Assembly: GCA_001899315.1 (NCBI GenBank)
Contig: MOYA01000004.1
Span: 167,592-231,591, forward strand
Direction: 5' to 3'
From: Candidatus Obscuribacter phosphatis
GTDB lineage: Bacteria; Cyanobacteriota; Vampirovibrionia; Obscuribacterales; Obscuribacteraceae
DNA: 64,000 bases
Both the position numbers and the translations under genes were made by a program. Positions 16,616 to 25,171 of the stretch are shown here, piece by piece. Position 1 is the stretch's first letter. Every line of letters begins with the position of its first letter. Below the pieces are notes generated by a model, which searched no databases, was not told where the DNA came from, and worked only from the letters and a program-made list of their open reading frames with translations.

Positions 16616-17539
16616 ATGAAATTCCCCTTCTCACGAGGCGGCAACGCCGATCGTCCCAATCAGTCCGGCAATCCGGAGAATCCCCGTTTTCCCATCTTTG
16701 CCTATGCAAAGTGGCTGCTCGTTCTCATTCCCGTCGCCTTCTTGGCCTGGAACTCATTCAAGGTTGTGCCGCGAGGCTATGTGGGCAGCAAGTCTACTTT
16801 CGGTGTTCTCGACCCGCAGCCGCTCATGCCCGGCTTCAACCTGATGAACCCGCTTTCTTCGGTGGAGTTGCACAACATCCTGGTGACGCCCCACAAAGCC
16901 ACTGCTCGTTCCGGCTCGCACGACCTGCAGAAGGTGACCACTGTGGTGACGGTCTCCTACAACCTGGTCGACTCTCAGGTGCCGGTCTTCTACCGCGAGT
17001 ATCTCAATATCGACAACTTCCGTGAGGCTGTGCTCGACCCGGCTATTCAGGAGTCGGTCAAGGCTGTCACCGCTCACTTCACCGCCACCGACCTGGTCAA
17101 GCGCCGTGACACTGTGCGCGATGAAATCGAGGCTGCCATTCGCGGACTGGTGCAGCAGGCTCTTGCTTCCAAGGGAGCCGCCGGCGCTGTGCAGGTCGGT
17201 CGTGTCACTCTGGACAATCTGGAGTTCACGCCGAAGTTTGCCGCTGCCATCGAAGCCAAGGTGAAAGCCGGTCAGGATGCCGAACGTGCTCGCAATGACG
17301 GCGCCAAGATGATCGCCGAAGCCGACGGTGAGGCCCAGTCGATTCGTGCCCGTGCCGAAGCCGAAGCCTACCAGACCGTCGAGCTGGCCAAGAAAGAGGC
17401 CGATGCCATTCGTCGTGAGGCTGCCGCTCTGCGCGACAACCCCGACCTGGTGGAGCTGACCGCCATCGGCAAGTGGAAGGGCAAGTTGCCGCGCTATAAC
17501 GGCAATATGCCGATGCCCATGATCAACGACAAGCAGTAA
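16616..17539 (+). CDS. Prohibitin/SPFH-domain membrane protein, first of a tandem pair
   Basis: 307 residues. A single membrane segment at about residues 31-47 follows a short charged N-terminus. An SPFH (band 7) domain covers about 50-210, starting at KVVPRGYVGSKSTFG, and a long Ala/Glu-rich coiled coil runs from about 210 to 275. Prohibitin-type proteins form large ring assemblies on membranes and often restrain FtsH-type proteases. IDNFREAVLDPAIQESVKAV is the typical prohibitin phrase. AAAGGATGG precedes the ATG. The next gene, 28 bp downstream, is a paralogue, so a hetero-oligomer like HflK-HflC or PHB1-PHB2 is likely. Codon bias is strong and points to high expression. Confidence 0.9.
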   Translation: MKFPFSRGGNADRPNQSGNPENPRFPIFAYAKWLLVLIPVAFLAWNSFKVVPRGYVGSKSTFGVLDPQPLMPGFNLMNPLSSVELHNILVTPHKATARSGSHDLQKVTTVVTVSYNLVDSQVPVFYREYLNIDNFREAVLDPAIQESVKAVTAHFTATDLVKRRDTVRDEIEAAIRGLVQQALASKGAAGAVQVGRVTLDNLEFTPKFAAAIEAKVKAGQDAERARNDGAKMIAEADGEAQSIRARAEAEAYQTVELAKKEADAIRREAAALRDNPDLVELTAIGKWKGKLPRYNGNMPMPMINDKQ

Positions 17540-17567
17540 GCGCAATCTGAAAAGAGAGGACAAGATC

Positions 17568-18443
17568 ATGAATATCAAGAAAATCAGCCTGATTGGCGCT
17601 GCTGTCGTGGCCGTAATCGGCCTGGCCTTCCTCGGTCGCACCGTCACCTGGGTCAACCCTGGTTATGTCGGTGTGGTGACCCAGTTCGGTTCGGTGGAGC
17701 CCATCCCGATCAAGAGCGGCGATGGCCCGACCATCATCAATCCCACCAAGTCGGTTGTGCAGTTGCCGACCTCACAGCTCTATCACCACATCAAGGCTGC
17801 CGCCGCCACTGCCAAGGGTCAGTCGGCGCCCACCGAGATCACCGTCGCCTATTCGGTGAAAGATGACATGTGGCCGCGCGTCTATGCCACCATTGGTGGT
17901 GTGGGTGCCATCAACGCCGCCTACTTCGACAACAACGTCATGCAGGCTCTCAAGGCGGTCACCGGTAACTACCAGGCCGACGATCTGATTCAGAAGCGCT
18001 CGGAGGTGAAGGAGAAGGTGGTGGCCGAATTGCAGAAGGCCATCGACAATGCTCTGGCTGAAAAGGGTCTGCGCGGCGCCATCATCATCAACATGATCGC
18101 CATCACCGACTTCGACTTCTCGAAAGAGTTCAATGACTCTATCGACGCCAAGGTGGAAGCCGAGCAGCGGGCGCAGCAGGCTGAAAGCGAGGCCTTGCAG
18201 AAGGCGACCATCGCTCGCGCCCAGGGTGAGGTGCAGAAGAAGATCGCCGATGCCCGCGCCTATGAGACCGAAATGCTCTCGAAGGCGCGCGCCGAAGCCA
18301 TGTCGCTCAAGGGCGCCGCTCTGAAAGAAGCCGGCGGTCTGCTCGACCTGCGCAAGGCAGAGAAGTGGGATGGTGAAGTGCCTGAGTACCACAAGGACGG
18401 TACCATTCCCTTCATCAATATCGATCCGCGTAAGGGCCGCTGA
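17568..18443 (+). CDS. Prohibitin/SPFH-domain membrane protein, second of a tandem pair
   Basis: 291 residues with the same architecture as its upstream neighbour: an N-terminal membrane segment (about residues 7-24), an SPFH domain beginning TWVNPGYVGVVTQFGSVEP, and a coiled coil from about 195 to 260 (AEQRAQQAESEALQKA). Both end in a similar segment (KWDGEVPEYHKDGTIPFIN here, KWKGKLPRYNGNMPMPM in the neighbour), which supports duplication. GAGAGGACAAG lies before the ATG. A strong terminator follows, so the two form a bicistronic unit. FtsH is not in the window, so a partner protease is only inferred from family knowledge. Confidence 0.9.
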   Translation: MNIKKISLIGAAVVAVIGLAFLGRTVTWVNPGYVGVVTQFGSVEPIPIKSGDGPTIINPTKSVVQLPTSQLYHHIKAAAATAKGQSAPTEITVAYSVKDDMWPRVYATIGGVGAINAAYFDNNVMQALKAVTGNYQADDLIQKRSEVKEKVVAELQKAIDNALAEKGLRGAIIINMIAITDFDFSKEFNDSIDAKVEAEQRAQQAESEALQKATIARAQGEVQKKIADARAYETEMLSKARAEAMSLKGAALKEAGGLLDLRKAEKWDGEVPEYHKDGTIPFINIDPRKGR

Positions 18444-18479
18444 GCCTAAGCGCCTGCTTCGATACTGTTGAAGTCGAGG

Positions 18480-18514
18480 AAGGACGGTGGTAATTCCACC
18501 GTCCTTTCTTATTT
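18480..18514 (+). terminator. Intrinsic terminator after the prohibitin-like pair
   Basis: AAGGACGGTGG pairs perfectly with CCACCGTCCTT around a 5-base loop and is followed by TCTTATTT. Confidence 0.85.
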
Positions 18515-18646
18515 CCCTGACGCACTATAGAATGTCGTAAGACGCCTGGTACAGCAGCATGCAACCGCGCTATTTTGATCTAAGGCAACGAAGAACTAAG
18601 CTTTGAGGAACTGCAGTTCACATGTTGTTTATCTAGTCTGCGGAAA

Positions 18647-19093
18647 ATGCTCGATATGGGCAATTTGATTTTTATCTTGCATTTAATCAGCACCTGGTTT
18701 ATGACCGGTCTAATTTGGTTTGTGCAGATAGTGCATTATCCACTTTATGACCGGATCGGCAGCGAGAATTTTGTCGAATATGAAAGGGTGCATTGTTCGC
18801 TTACCACATTAGTGGTGGCGCCGGTCATGCTTACCGAGCTATTTACAGGGCTTGCTTTGTTTGCCGACAAACCCAAATTTGCCGGCACCATCGAACTTGT
18901 CGCCAATATGGTGCTCTTGGGTCTGATTTGGCTTTCAACAATGTTTATTGCCGATCAGCTGCACGGACAACTTGGCGTGCAATTCAGCCCGCAGGTGCAT
19001 CGCAGCCTGGTATTATGGAACTGGTTGCGGACAGTGGCCTGGACTATCAGGGGTTTATTGCTTGCCTATATTGTCGCTAGAGGTTTCAAATGA
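18647..19093 (+). CDS. Four-helix integral membrane protein, unknown function
   Basis: 148 residues with four predicted helices (about 5-25, 50-72, 80-102 and 125-145). A conserved-looking motif HLISTWFMTGLIWFVQIVHY includes two His residues and is repeated in style by a later His (EYERVHCSLTT), so haem or metal binding is conceivable. I recall similar uncharacterised proteins in Planctomycetes and other environmental bacteria but cannot name the family with confidence. A second ATG three codons in is possible. It overlaps the start of the next gene, so they are probably co-transcribed. Confidence 0.75.
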   Translation: MLDMGNLIFILHLISTWFMTGLIWFVQIVHYPLYDRIGSENFVEYERVHCSLTTLVVAPVMLTELFTGLALFADKPKFAGTIELVANMVLLGLIWLSTMFIADQLHGQLGVQFSPQVHRSLVLWNWLRTVAWTIRGLLLAYIVARGFK

Positions 19094-19859
19094 AATCAAA
19101 GCCAAGGCTTGGCTTTTCGCCTTTTTCTTTTTATCGGGCCCTCTGGCTGCCAGTTATCTTTTTCCAGACGCTGCTCAGGCTATCGAGGTAAAGAAAACCT
19201 TTGCCTTTTGCAAGCAAGGTTGTTCATTTAGGCAGCGCAGTGCCATGGTCGGGCATATGGAGCTTTTGGTAAGTCGGCAAGGATTGCGGTTAGACCTGAG
19301 CGATAAGGCGCTTTCGATAGTGATGCGCAAACCCGATTGGCAGGTGATCATGCTCAATCATAAGACCAAGAGTTATTTTCAGACTAGTTTGGCGGCCTGG
19401 CAACCGGCTTCTTCCATGAACGCTGTTTTTGTGCGTCCCGACGACCCAAGCGGCTTGTCTTACAAAAACTATAGTGTGGGTAAGTTGGATGAAATTCCAG
19501 TGTTCATCTATCAACTGAAGGGTGTCAATAACAGCGGCAAGAAAGATAAGTTCAGTCGCATTCAAATTAGGAGCGGTACTATTTGGATTTTGGACGACAG
19601 CAATCTGCCTGCTCAAGTTGGTGAAAAGCTCAATCGTTTTATTGGTGCTCCTCCTTTGCCTGGACCCACCATCAAATTTTCCATACTAAACAACAAAGGT
19701 CAGCACAATGAAGAGGTGCGTTTGATTGCCAGCCAATCTAAAGCTCTCAAAGAGACAATGTTGGCGGTACCGCCGGGCTATACCAAGGCGGCAAAGCAAG
19801 CCGATATTTTTAGAGATAAGTGCACTTCCGATGTTCTAGATGGTCTCTTTCATGAGTAG
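19071..19859 (+). CDS. Secreted protein of an apparent paralogous W..V/PPGY family
   Basis: About 262 residues. A TTG at 19071 gives a sensible signal peptide (AWLFAFFFLSGPLAASYLF) and overlaps the upstream gene by 23 bases; an in-frame ATG at 18948 would run deep into that gene and is rejected. Landmarks shared with several proteins in this window are WQVIMLNHKTKSYFQTSL near residue 90, a strand-rich middle (FSRIQIRSGTIWILDDSNLP) and a late PPGYTKA motif. The pattern recalls outer-membrane or periplasmic DUF4412-type proteins, but this is by eye. No catalytic residue is evident. Confidence 0.65.
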   Translation: MSLEVSNEIKAKAWLFAFFFLSGPLAASYLFPDAAQAIEVKKTFAFCKQGCSFRQRSAMVGHMELLVSRQGLRLDLSDKALSIVMRKPDWQVIMLNHKTKSYFQTSLAAWQPASSMNAVFVRPDDPSGLSYKNYSVGKLDEIPVFIYQLKGVNNSGKKDKFSRIQIRSGTIWILDDSNLPAQVGEKLNRFIGAPPLPGPTIKFSILNNKGQHNEEVRLIASQSKALKETMLAVPPGYTKAAKQADIFRDKCTSDVLDGLFHE

Positions 19860-21192
19860 AAATAGCAAAGCAAAGAGGCGAAAAAAACTTGCTCTTTCGG
19901 TACTGTCTTTTGCTCTATTTTATTGCTTAGACTTAGGTTTTGACCAAGCTGTCTGCGGTCCAGTTTGTCGACTCTTTCCAGTCGCCCTGGCGCAGCCCGA
20001 TAAACAAAACAGCAAACAAAATACTGAGAATAATTCTGAGAGGTACAGCTATCGCACTCAGGCAGTTCAAGCTGAAAGAGATAACGATTTTGATGCTCTA
20101 GAGAAGAGCAGCGGTGCCTTGATGCGGTTGACGGTTTCTACCAAGAAACAAGCTGAGTGCCCATACATAGAATATTCCATACTTCATATAAAGGCTTTGA
20201 TTGGTCAAAGAAAGACGGCCGCGGCAGTGAAAGAGTATAGAGAGTTACTTGCGTTTTTGGCCCAACGTAAAGAGAGTTTTTTGGAAGCAGACTGCTTGGC
20301 TGTTGATCTTTTGTACCTGCAGGGCAAAAGCAAAGAGGCTTTGGCAGCCGCTTTAGGTCTTATCAAGCGAGTTGGCCCAAGCGATCTTTTGATTTACAAC
20401 CTAAATGTTAGCAACCAGCAGCTTCGTCGCATCGAATTGAAGGCGGCCCTTGTCGACCTGGAATTGCAGCGGCGCAAAGAACGAATACAGATTTTGAATA
20501 GGTTAAGGGCAATCAAGCCCAGTAAGAGTATTTTGAAGGCTGATCAGTCTTTGCAATTGGTTTGTCATACTGGCTGTTTTCCGCGTTTTAAGTTGACATT
20601 GCAGGGCGAGAGAGTGGCTGGTGATAGCGGTGTTGTGCGTTATGTGATCACGCCCCCTCAATATGGCAAAGCCGTCTTGATTAATGATGATAGCCATAAC
20701 TATTTGTCTATAGCTATCAAGGAACTATTGCTTGATCATTGCGGTTACTCTGAGCCGCATTTCGATTATTCTGCAGTGGCAAAGCTGGGGAGCGAAAAGT
20801 TCTGCGGTCTTAATGCCGATGTTTACAAGATTTCTATGGTGGGAGATTCTTCATATCAGATACTAAAAGTGGCGCGGGATGTGCAGTTGTCCGCACCGCT
20901 TAGTGAGGCTATATCAAAAATTTGTTTGATTTATCCAATTGGTGCTCTGCCCCTAGAGCTGAAATATTATCGTCAAGGCTCAACGCATGAAGTTTTGAGG
21001 GTTGAGAAAGCTGCTTTTGTGCCTGCAGGAACAACAGCAGCTGCTTTTGCTTTGCCAAAAACCTATTACAATGTACGAAATATGGGCGAGCTCATCTATG
21101 CCGAGGACGGGGCTTTGAAAGATTCTGATCTAGACTCTATGTTGAGCACCGGCTCTCAAAACAGTAAAGGCAAAATGAAAGCACGACCTTAG
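19852..21192 (+). CDS. Secreted protein: helical repeats plus W..V/PPGY-type C-terminal region
   Basis: 446 residues from the ATG at 19852, which overlaps the previous stop by 8 bases; an ATG four codons earlier is possible. A basic n-region (RNSKAKRRKK) and hydrophobic core form a signal peptide. Residues about 60-200 are TPR-like helices (AAVKEYRELLAFL, then LYLQGKSKEALAAALGL). The C-terminal 230 residues carry a beta-rich domain with KAVLINDDSHNYLSIAIKEL and an ending FALPKTYYNVRNMGEL that parallel the other family members. It appears to be translationally coupled to its neighbour. Function unknown. Confidence 0.65.
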   Translation: MSRNSKAKRRKKLALSVLSFALFYCLDLGFDQAVCGPVCRLFPVALAQPDKQNSKQNTENNSERYSYRTQAVQAERDNDFDALEKSSGALMRLTVSTKKQAECPYIEYSILHIKALIGQRKTAAAVKEYRELLAFLAQRKESFLEADCLAVDLLYLQGKSKEALAAALGLIKRVGPSDLLIYNLNVSNQQLRRIELKAALVDLELQRRKERIQILNRLRAIKPSKSILKADQSLQLVCHTGCFPRFKLTLQGERVAGDSGVVRYVITPPQYGKAVLINDDSHNYLSIAIKELLLDHCGYSEPHFDYSAVAKLGSEKFCGLNADVYKISMVGDSSYQILKVARDVQLSAPLSEAISKICLIYPIGALPLELKYYRQGSTHEVLRVEKAAFVPAGTTAAAFALPKTYYNVRNMGELIYAEDGALKDSDLDSMLSTGSQNSKGKMKARP

Positions 21193-21223
21193 GTCCTGTG
21201 CTTTAGAGGCTATTTTTTCGATC

Positions 21224-21760
21224 TTAAAACATCGGAGTGACTTTGCCAGTGTAGCGATCAACGCTATACCAATTGAAGGTGGCGGTGTGATCCGGCAGAG
21301 ATTCATAAACATGCACATTCCATTTGTTGCCGTCTTTTTCAACGTCGATGACAGGCTTGCTTTCGGCTGTTGCTCCCTGGCGAGGAAGGCTGAACTGGGC
21401 AAAGAACTCCTGTACTTCCTTGCGACTTTCCACAAGCTTGAGAGCTTGATTGGCTGTGAGTTTCTTCTTCCTTTTCTTCTTCTTCTTCTTGACCGGTGGT
21501 CTGCCCGTGCTTTTTGTCTTTATCTCTGTTTTCCCAGCTGTCTTTAAGTCTGTATTTCCGGCTGTCTTTAAGTCTGTCTTTTCGACTGTCTTTAAGTCTG
21601 TCTTTATCTCTGTTTTTCCGGCTGTCTTTATCTCTGTCTTTTCGCTGGCATTTTCGCTCGACTGCGGAGCCGCATTTGCTAGACTGCCAGCACTTGCTGT
21701 AAATAGTATAGACGCCGCTGCCAAAAGCATTTTGCCGAGGCTGAATCGCTTAGCGATCAT
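21224..21760 (-). CDS. Secreted protein with KTxLKTAG repeats, poly-Lys stretch and PepSY-like end
   Basis: 178 residues. A signal peptide (LLAAASILFTASAGSLANA) is followed by a low-complexity zone of an 8-residue repeat (variants of KTDLKTAG, about residues 40-82). A very basic block (KKKKKKRKKK) and then a folded C-terminal domain follow; its final hairpin WYSVDRYTGKVTP resembles PepSY-type domains. The Lys-rich zone could bind anionic cell-wall polymers, DNA or phosphate polymers; this is inference. Its ATG overlaps the stop of the upstream gene by 4 bases, so the two are translationally coupled. It is the last gene of a four-gene minus-strand operon. Confidence 0.75.
   Translation of the reverse strand: MIAKRFSLGKMLLAAASILFTASAGSLANAAPQSSENASEKTEIKTAGKTEIKTDLKTVEKTDLKTAGNTDLKTAGKTEIKTKSTGRPPVKKKKKKRKKKLTANQALKLVESRKEVQEFFAQFSLPRQGATAESKPVIDVEKDGNKWNVHVYESLPDHTATFNWYSVDRYTGKVTPMF
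21519..21644 (-). repeat. In-frame 24-bp tandem repeat inside a secreted protein gene
   Basis: About five units of 24 bases (plus-strand forms such as TTTAAGTCTGTCTTTTCGAC, with half units) encode the Lys/Thr-rich 8-residue repeat. Because 24 is a multiple of three, copy number could change without a frameshift. Confidence 0.8.
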
Positions 21761-22671
21761 TTTATTTTCCTCACTGTTTCTTTGAACTTGACGGGCGGCG
21801 GCTCTTTCACTTTGTCTTCCAGCTTACTGATGTCATCGACGCGGGTATAGCCCTGCGGTGCTTGAAATGCTGCTGGTTGTGATTCGAGGCTAAGACTATT
21901 GGTGATCAGTAAATAGTGCAGTTCGCCCTTTAGATTGACGAACTTAAATTGAATAGGCAAATTTTCTGACTCTGGTACACCATAAAAGCGAGCGATTATT
22001 TTTGCTGCTTCCTTGGCTATTTTGCTTTGATTGACCACCAGTTCTGCCGATTGCGGAAAACGGGGCTCGGCTGATTCGCGGGCTAAATCTTTCTGTTGTT
22101 TCTTTTCAAAGTCGGGCTTGGTGCTATAGAGAATGCCCTTAATGCCGCGGCACTCGCATTCACCTTTTTTGACCAGAGGCAGTTTGTTCATGTTGTAGCC
22201 GCCGGTGGTGAGAAAGGCTTTCTTGCCTAGACCGGCATAGGTCTTTAGATTGCATTGATATTGGCGCCTGAACTTGTTGTTAAAGACCACTATGTCCCAG
22301 TTGGGAGCGCTGGCAAGCAGCCCGCCCAGACCTTTGCGATCGACGATTTTGACCGCTTCTTTACCGGCGGTATTGTCGATGAGTACATCGAAATCACCAC
22401 TAATGGTGCTGGTTTGATAGATCTTAATGGTGCTTGCAGTATTGGTCTTTAGATTTGAGTTTAGGTTTGGATTTTGATTTTGATTTGACTCTGTTTTTGC
22501 TGTTTGTCCAGCGGGGCGTGTCTGTTGCTTGGCCGGCTGTGCAAAAACTGCTGGGCTGTATAGAAATTGCACCTGGCTCAAGATTGCGGCAAAATAGCCT
22601 AGCCGGGCAAGAGTGCTTAAGACCTGCCTTGGCGCTAAATCAAAAGAGAGTTGAGCTTTCAAACTAGGCAT
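21757..22671 (-). CDS. Secreted protein of the apparent W..V/PPGY paralogous family
   Basis: 304 residues. The signal sequence covers about residues 18-44, followed by an Asn/Gln-rich linker (QNQNPNLNSNLKTN). The body has WDIVVFNNKFRRQYQCNL, a Cys-rich GECECRGIKG, a helical segment, a strand pair (IQFKFVNLKGELHYLLITNS) and the late motif FQAPQGYTRVDDISKLEDK. These match the order of landmarks in the 19071 and 56997 genes. It sits between coaE (18 bp upstream) and the repeat protein (4-base overlap) in one operon. No enzyme motif is recognised. An envelope location is likely. Confidence 0.7.
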   Translation of the reverse strand: MPSLKAQLSFDLAPRQVLSTLARLGYFAAILSQVQFLYSPAVFAQPAKQQTRPAGQTAKTESNQNQNPNLNSNLKTNTASTIKIYQTSTISGDFDVLIDNTAGKEAVKIVDRKGLGGLLASAPNWDIVVFNNKFRRQYQCNLKTYAGLGKKAFLTTGGYNMNKLPLVKKGECECRGIKGILYSTKPDFEKKQQKDLARESAEPRFPQSAELVVNQSKIAKEAAKIIARFYGVPESENLPIQFKFVNLKGELHYLLITNSLSLESQPAAFQAPQGYTRVDDISKLEDKVKEPPPVKFKETVRKIK

Positions 22672-22689
22672 GCTTTGGGGTTCCCACCT

Positions 22690-23385
22690 TTATTGACTAT
22701 CTTTATGGCTTTTCTTTAGTTTTGACAAAAGCACTTCCACTTGATGCGCGGTTTCTTCTTTGCTCTTGCTGTTATCGATTACTTGGTCGGCTCGCCGGGC
22801 TTTTTCTTCTTGCGGTAACTGGGCGCGCAGGCGCTTCTCTACTTCGCTATCGCTTAGACCGTCTCTTAGTTTCAATCTTTCGCGGATGATCTTTTCATCG
22901 GTATAGACCGACCAGATTTGGTCATACTCTTTTTCAAGGCGGGCTTCAAACAAAAGAGGCACAAGCACTGCCACTATTGGTAATGGCTTATTCTTGAGGT
23001 CGTTTTGTAGGTCTTGAATAAGTTTGCGGCAGCGCAAGATGACGTTTGGATGCACGATGGCTTCAAGCTTGGCCTTGAGCGCGCTATCGTTGAAGACTTG
23101 CATGCCCAAGGCTTTGCGGTCGACGCTAAAATGACTGAGATCGGCATTGCATAATGCTTTGGTCGGCGGTGTCTCTGATGAACCGTGGCTCTCTATTGCA
23201 GAAAACACGGCAGGACCAAAGGTCTCAAAGATAGCCGACTTTGTCTTGAGATCGTCTTGCAAGAGGCTATGCACGACCTTGTCTGTGTCGATGACCGGCA
23301 CGCCCTGGGCTTCGAGAATCTTTCCCACCAGCGATTTGCCCGATGAGATAGTGCCGGTGATTCCTAATACAATGGTCTTGCTCAT
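22690..23385 (-). CDS. coaE: Dephospho-CoA kinase
   Basis: 231 residues. It catalyses the last step of coenzyme A synthesis, phosphorylating dephospho-CoA with ATP in the cytoplasm. The P-loop is GITGTISSGKS at the N-terminus. VIDTDKVVH, HPNVILRCRKL, VAVLVPLLFEARLEKEYDQI and RLRAQLPQEEKARRADQVIDN are all family phrases. The length is slightly above the usual 200, owing to an insertion around residues 60-80 (SAIESHGSSETPPTKALC). It is embedded in an operon of secreted proteins, 12 bp behind the proline-rich gene, with no obvious functional link. Confidence 0.95.
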   Translation of the reverse strand: MSKTIVLGITGTISSGKSLVGKILEAQGVPVIDTDKVVHSLLQDDLKTKSAIFETFGPAVFSAIESHGSSETPPTKALCNADLSHFSVDRKALGMQVFNDSALKAKLEAIVHPNVILRCRKLIQDLQNDLKNKPLPIVAVLVPLLFEARLEKEYDQIWSVYTDEKIIRERLKLRDGLSDSEVEKRLRAQLPQEEKARRADQVIDNSKSKEETAHQVEVLLSKLKKSHKDSQ

Positions 23386-23397
23386 TACTTATTTCAA

Positions 23398-24168
23398 TTA
23401 GATTGAGGTGGTTGTATCAGGGCTTTCCACTGTCTGTTTGAGCGACTCTAAGAGTCTTTGCATAAAGTCTAGGGTCAATACTTTGTTGCGCGGTTCTATT
23501 TGGGCTCTTACTTCACAAGCATTTGGGCTTTGGGCAACTATTCTTGGTTTGATAATGATGATCCCTTTTTCTTCGCCCAGGTTGAGCAAAACCTGCCCGC
23601 CGCCCGGAGAGGTTTCAATTTTGCTGTTTTCGATTTGGCAAAGCCGGTTTTGCAGAGGTTGTTTGACGGCTTCCGCAGGTCTCATAAGCAGAATAGTTGT
23701 TGCTTTGCTTGGGTCTAGGCTGCTTGCTTTTGCTAAGTTGGCGGCTTTTACTCGCCATGACTGGGGTGGCGGTGGATTTTGTCCGGCAATGGCGGGAAGC
23801 TTGATCGGGGGCGGCTCGGGCAAAGGCGGGCGATTAGGCGCTGGCACTATATTTAGTGCCGGAGCGGCCGGTGCTGTCGGGCTGACCAAACTATCGCCGA
23901 CCGGTGTCACTGCTTGCTCTTTTTCTGTTTGCTCGCCATCTGTCGGCTCGGTACTACTTTGTTCTGCGCCTGTATCTGTCCTGTTTTCCGGCTTTCGTTC
24001 TTGCCCAATTTCTTGTCTTAGCCCATTGCTTGCGGCGGGCATAAATCGAGATTTGTTTTCGGGAGGCAAGAAAGCTTGTCCCTGCGCAGCAGTCTGCCCT
24101 ATAACCAAGCTTGCCAGCAGGACCGCGGCTTTGGTGGTGATATTGAAAATGGTGGCGTTGCTTGTCAT
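23398..24168 (-). CDS. Secreted proline-rich hypothetical protein
   Basis: 256 residues. An N-terminal hydrophobic segment (about residues 12-28, ending AAQGQA) is a probable signal peptide. A disordered Pro/Glu/Thr-rich linker (about 40-135; RPPLPEPPPIKLP) follows, then a compact alpha/beta region (about 140-240) with a run of aliphatic residues (GEEKGIIIIKPRIV). It could span the periplasm or wall and present the C-terminal domain. It is the first gene of the minus-strand operon running through coaE and is divergent from the coiled-coil gene at 24334. Family not recognised. Confidence 0.65.
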   Translation of the reverse strand: MTSNATIFNITTKAAVLLASLVIGQTAAQGQAFLPPENKSRFMPAASNGLRQEIGQERKPENRTDTGAEQSSTEPTDGEQTEKEQAVTPVGDSLVSPTAPAAPALNIVPAPNRPPLPEPPPIKLPAIAGQNPPPPQSWRVKAANLAKASSLDPSKATTILLMRPAEAVKQPLQNRLCQIENSKIETSPGGGQVLLNLGEEKGIIIIKPRIVAQSPNACEVRAQIEPRNKVLTLDFMQRLLESLKQTVESPDTTTSI

Positions 24169-24333
24169 TTTTCTGGGGCGATAATTTTTTGCTGTGTTTG
24201 TCTTATTGTTGCGGGCATCGGCAATATTTGCCGTTTTTTGCCAAGCCGGCTATCGCTTAACTGGTTATTCTATATCAAACTTTCGCAATCAAACTTTTTG
24301 AATATAATGGAGATCTCTGGGCCGGTATGGTGA

Positions 24334-25110
24334 ATGTCCGCAGTGGAGGTTTTTCTGACTTTTAAGTTTAGCTTTAGTGGCAATACAGGCTTGCCTGAGG
24401 GGTGGAGCTTGGGGCTTGGCCTGAGCTTCTTGCTCGCCATGACTTTACTGCTTGCCACGCTGCCTTTGGCGGCAAATGCCCAGCCCGCCCAGTTAAGCGA
24501 CCAGAAGGTCAATAGCAAACAGAATATTCGCCAGTCCCAAAGTCGCCAAGAACAGTTGCAAACCTATCTCGATCGGCAGACCGCCCGCGAGAAAGAGCGC
24601 TACAAGAGTTATTACGAGTCGATGGCTCGCAATGAGCTTGAGGCGGCGCAAGCGAGGGTGAAGCAAATCAAGGACACGGCGACGACGCGCAACCAGCTTG
24701 AATGGAGCCGTAATACCGATGGCAGTTATGTGCCCTTGCATGAGCGTTTTCCAGGCTATGTGCCTTATTCGATAAGAGAAGGGCAGAAAGGTGGGGCGGT
24801 CGGTACCGGCAAAATACGTCCCTACAGTGATTCTGTCACTGTTTCGCCTGAACTAGAAATGGCAAGGCTGAGAGAGCAAATGGCCGAAGAGAAAGCGGAA
24901 GAGTTGCGGCAGCGGGCTAAGGATAAACAGGCTGAGATTGACCGCACTATGCAGGGTATGCAGTCGCAAATGGTGGAAAGTGCCGTGCCCGGAGCCGCTG
25001 TTTTGAAGCCGAACGGCAGTAATCTTTATGTGCGCTATTACGGCTCGGAAGGCGAGAAAGCGACCCAGCCCAATAAGCCGAGCGCCACTGGTGGAGCTAA
25101 GAGTAAATAG
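24334..25110 (+). CDS. Secreted or membrane-anchored coiled-coil protein
   Basis: 258 residues. A hydrophobic segment at about residues 26-48 ends in PLAANAQ, a plausible signal-peptidase site. Two charged helical stretches follow (about 62-115 and 175-210; EKAEELRQRAKDKQAEIDRT), separated by a Pro/Gly-rich link. A TATAAT at 24303-24308 about 25 bases upstream is a likely -10 box with a weak -35. The long N-terminal region before the hydrophobic core suggests that the start could lie further in. Function unknown. Confidence 0.6.
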   Translation: MSAVEVFLTFKFSFSGNTGLPEGWSLGLGLSFLLAMTLLLATLPLAANAQPAQLSDQKVNSKQNIRQSQSRQEQLQTYLDRQTAREKERYKSYYESMARNELEAAQARVKQIKDTATTRNQLEWSRNTDGSYVPLHERFPGYVPYSIREGQKGGAVGTGKIRPYSDSVTVSPELEMARLREQMAEEKAEELRQRAKDKQAEIDRTMQGMQSQMVESAVPGAAVLKPNGSNLYVRYYGSEGEKATQPNKPSATGGAKSK

Positions 25111-25136
25111 CTTCTTTTGTCAATGTTATTTGATCG

Positions 25137-25165
25137 TTGACATTGCTTTCGGGCGCCCTTATGAT
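25137..25165 (+). promoter_or_regulatory. Near-consensus sigma-70-type promoter
   Basis: TTGACA, 17 bases, then TATGAT. It is the best promoter match noticed in the window. Transcription would begin near 25172, more than 200 bases before the next gene. Confidence 0.75.
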
Positions 25166-25171
25166 CCCTTT

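Noticed and set aside
19090..19092. ATG overlapping the stop of the four-helix membrane protein gene
   Set aside because: It is out of frame with the secreted protein that follows; the in-frame TTG at 19071 was used instead.
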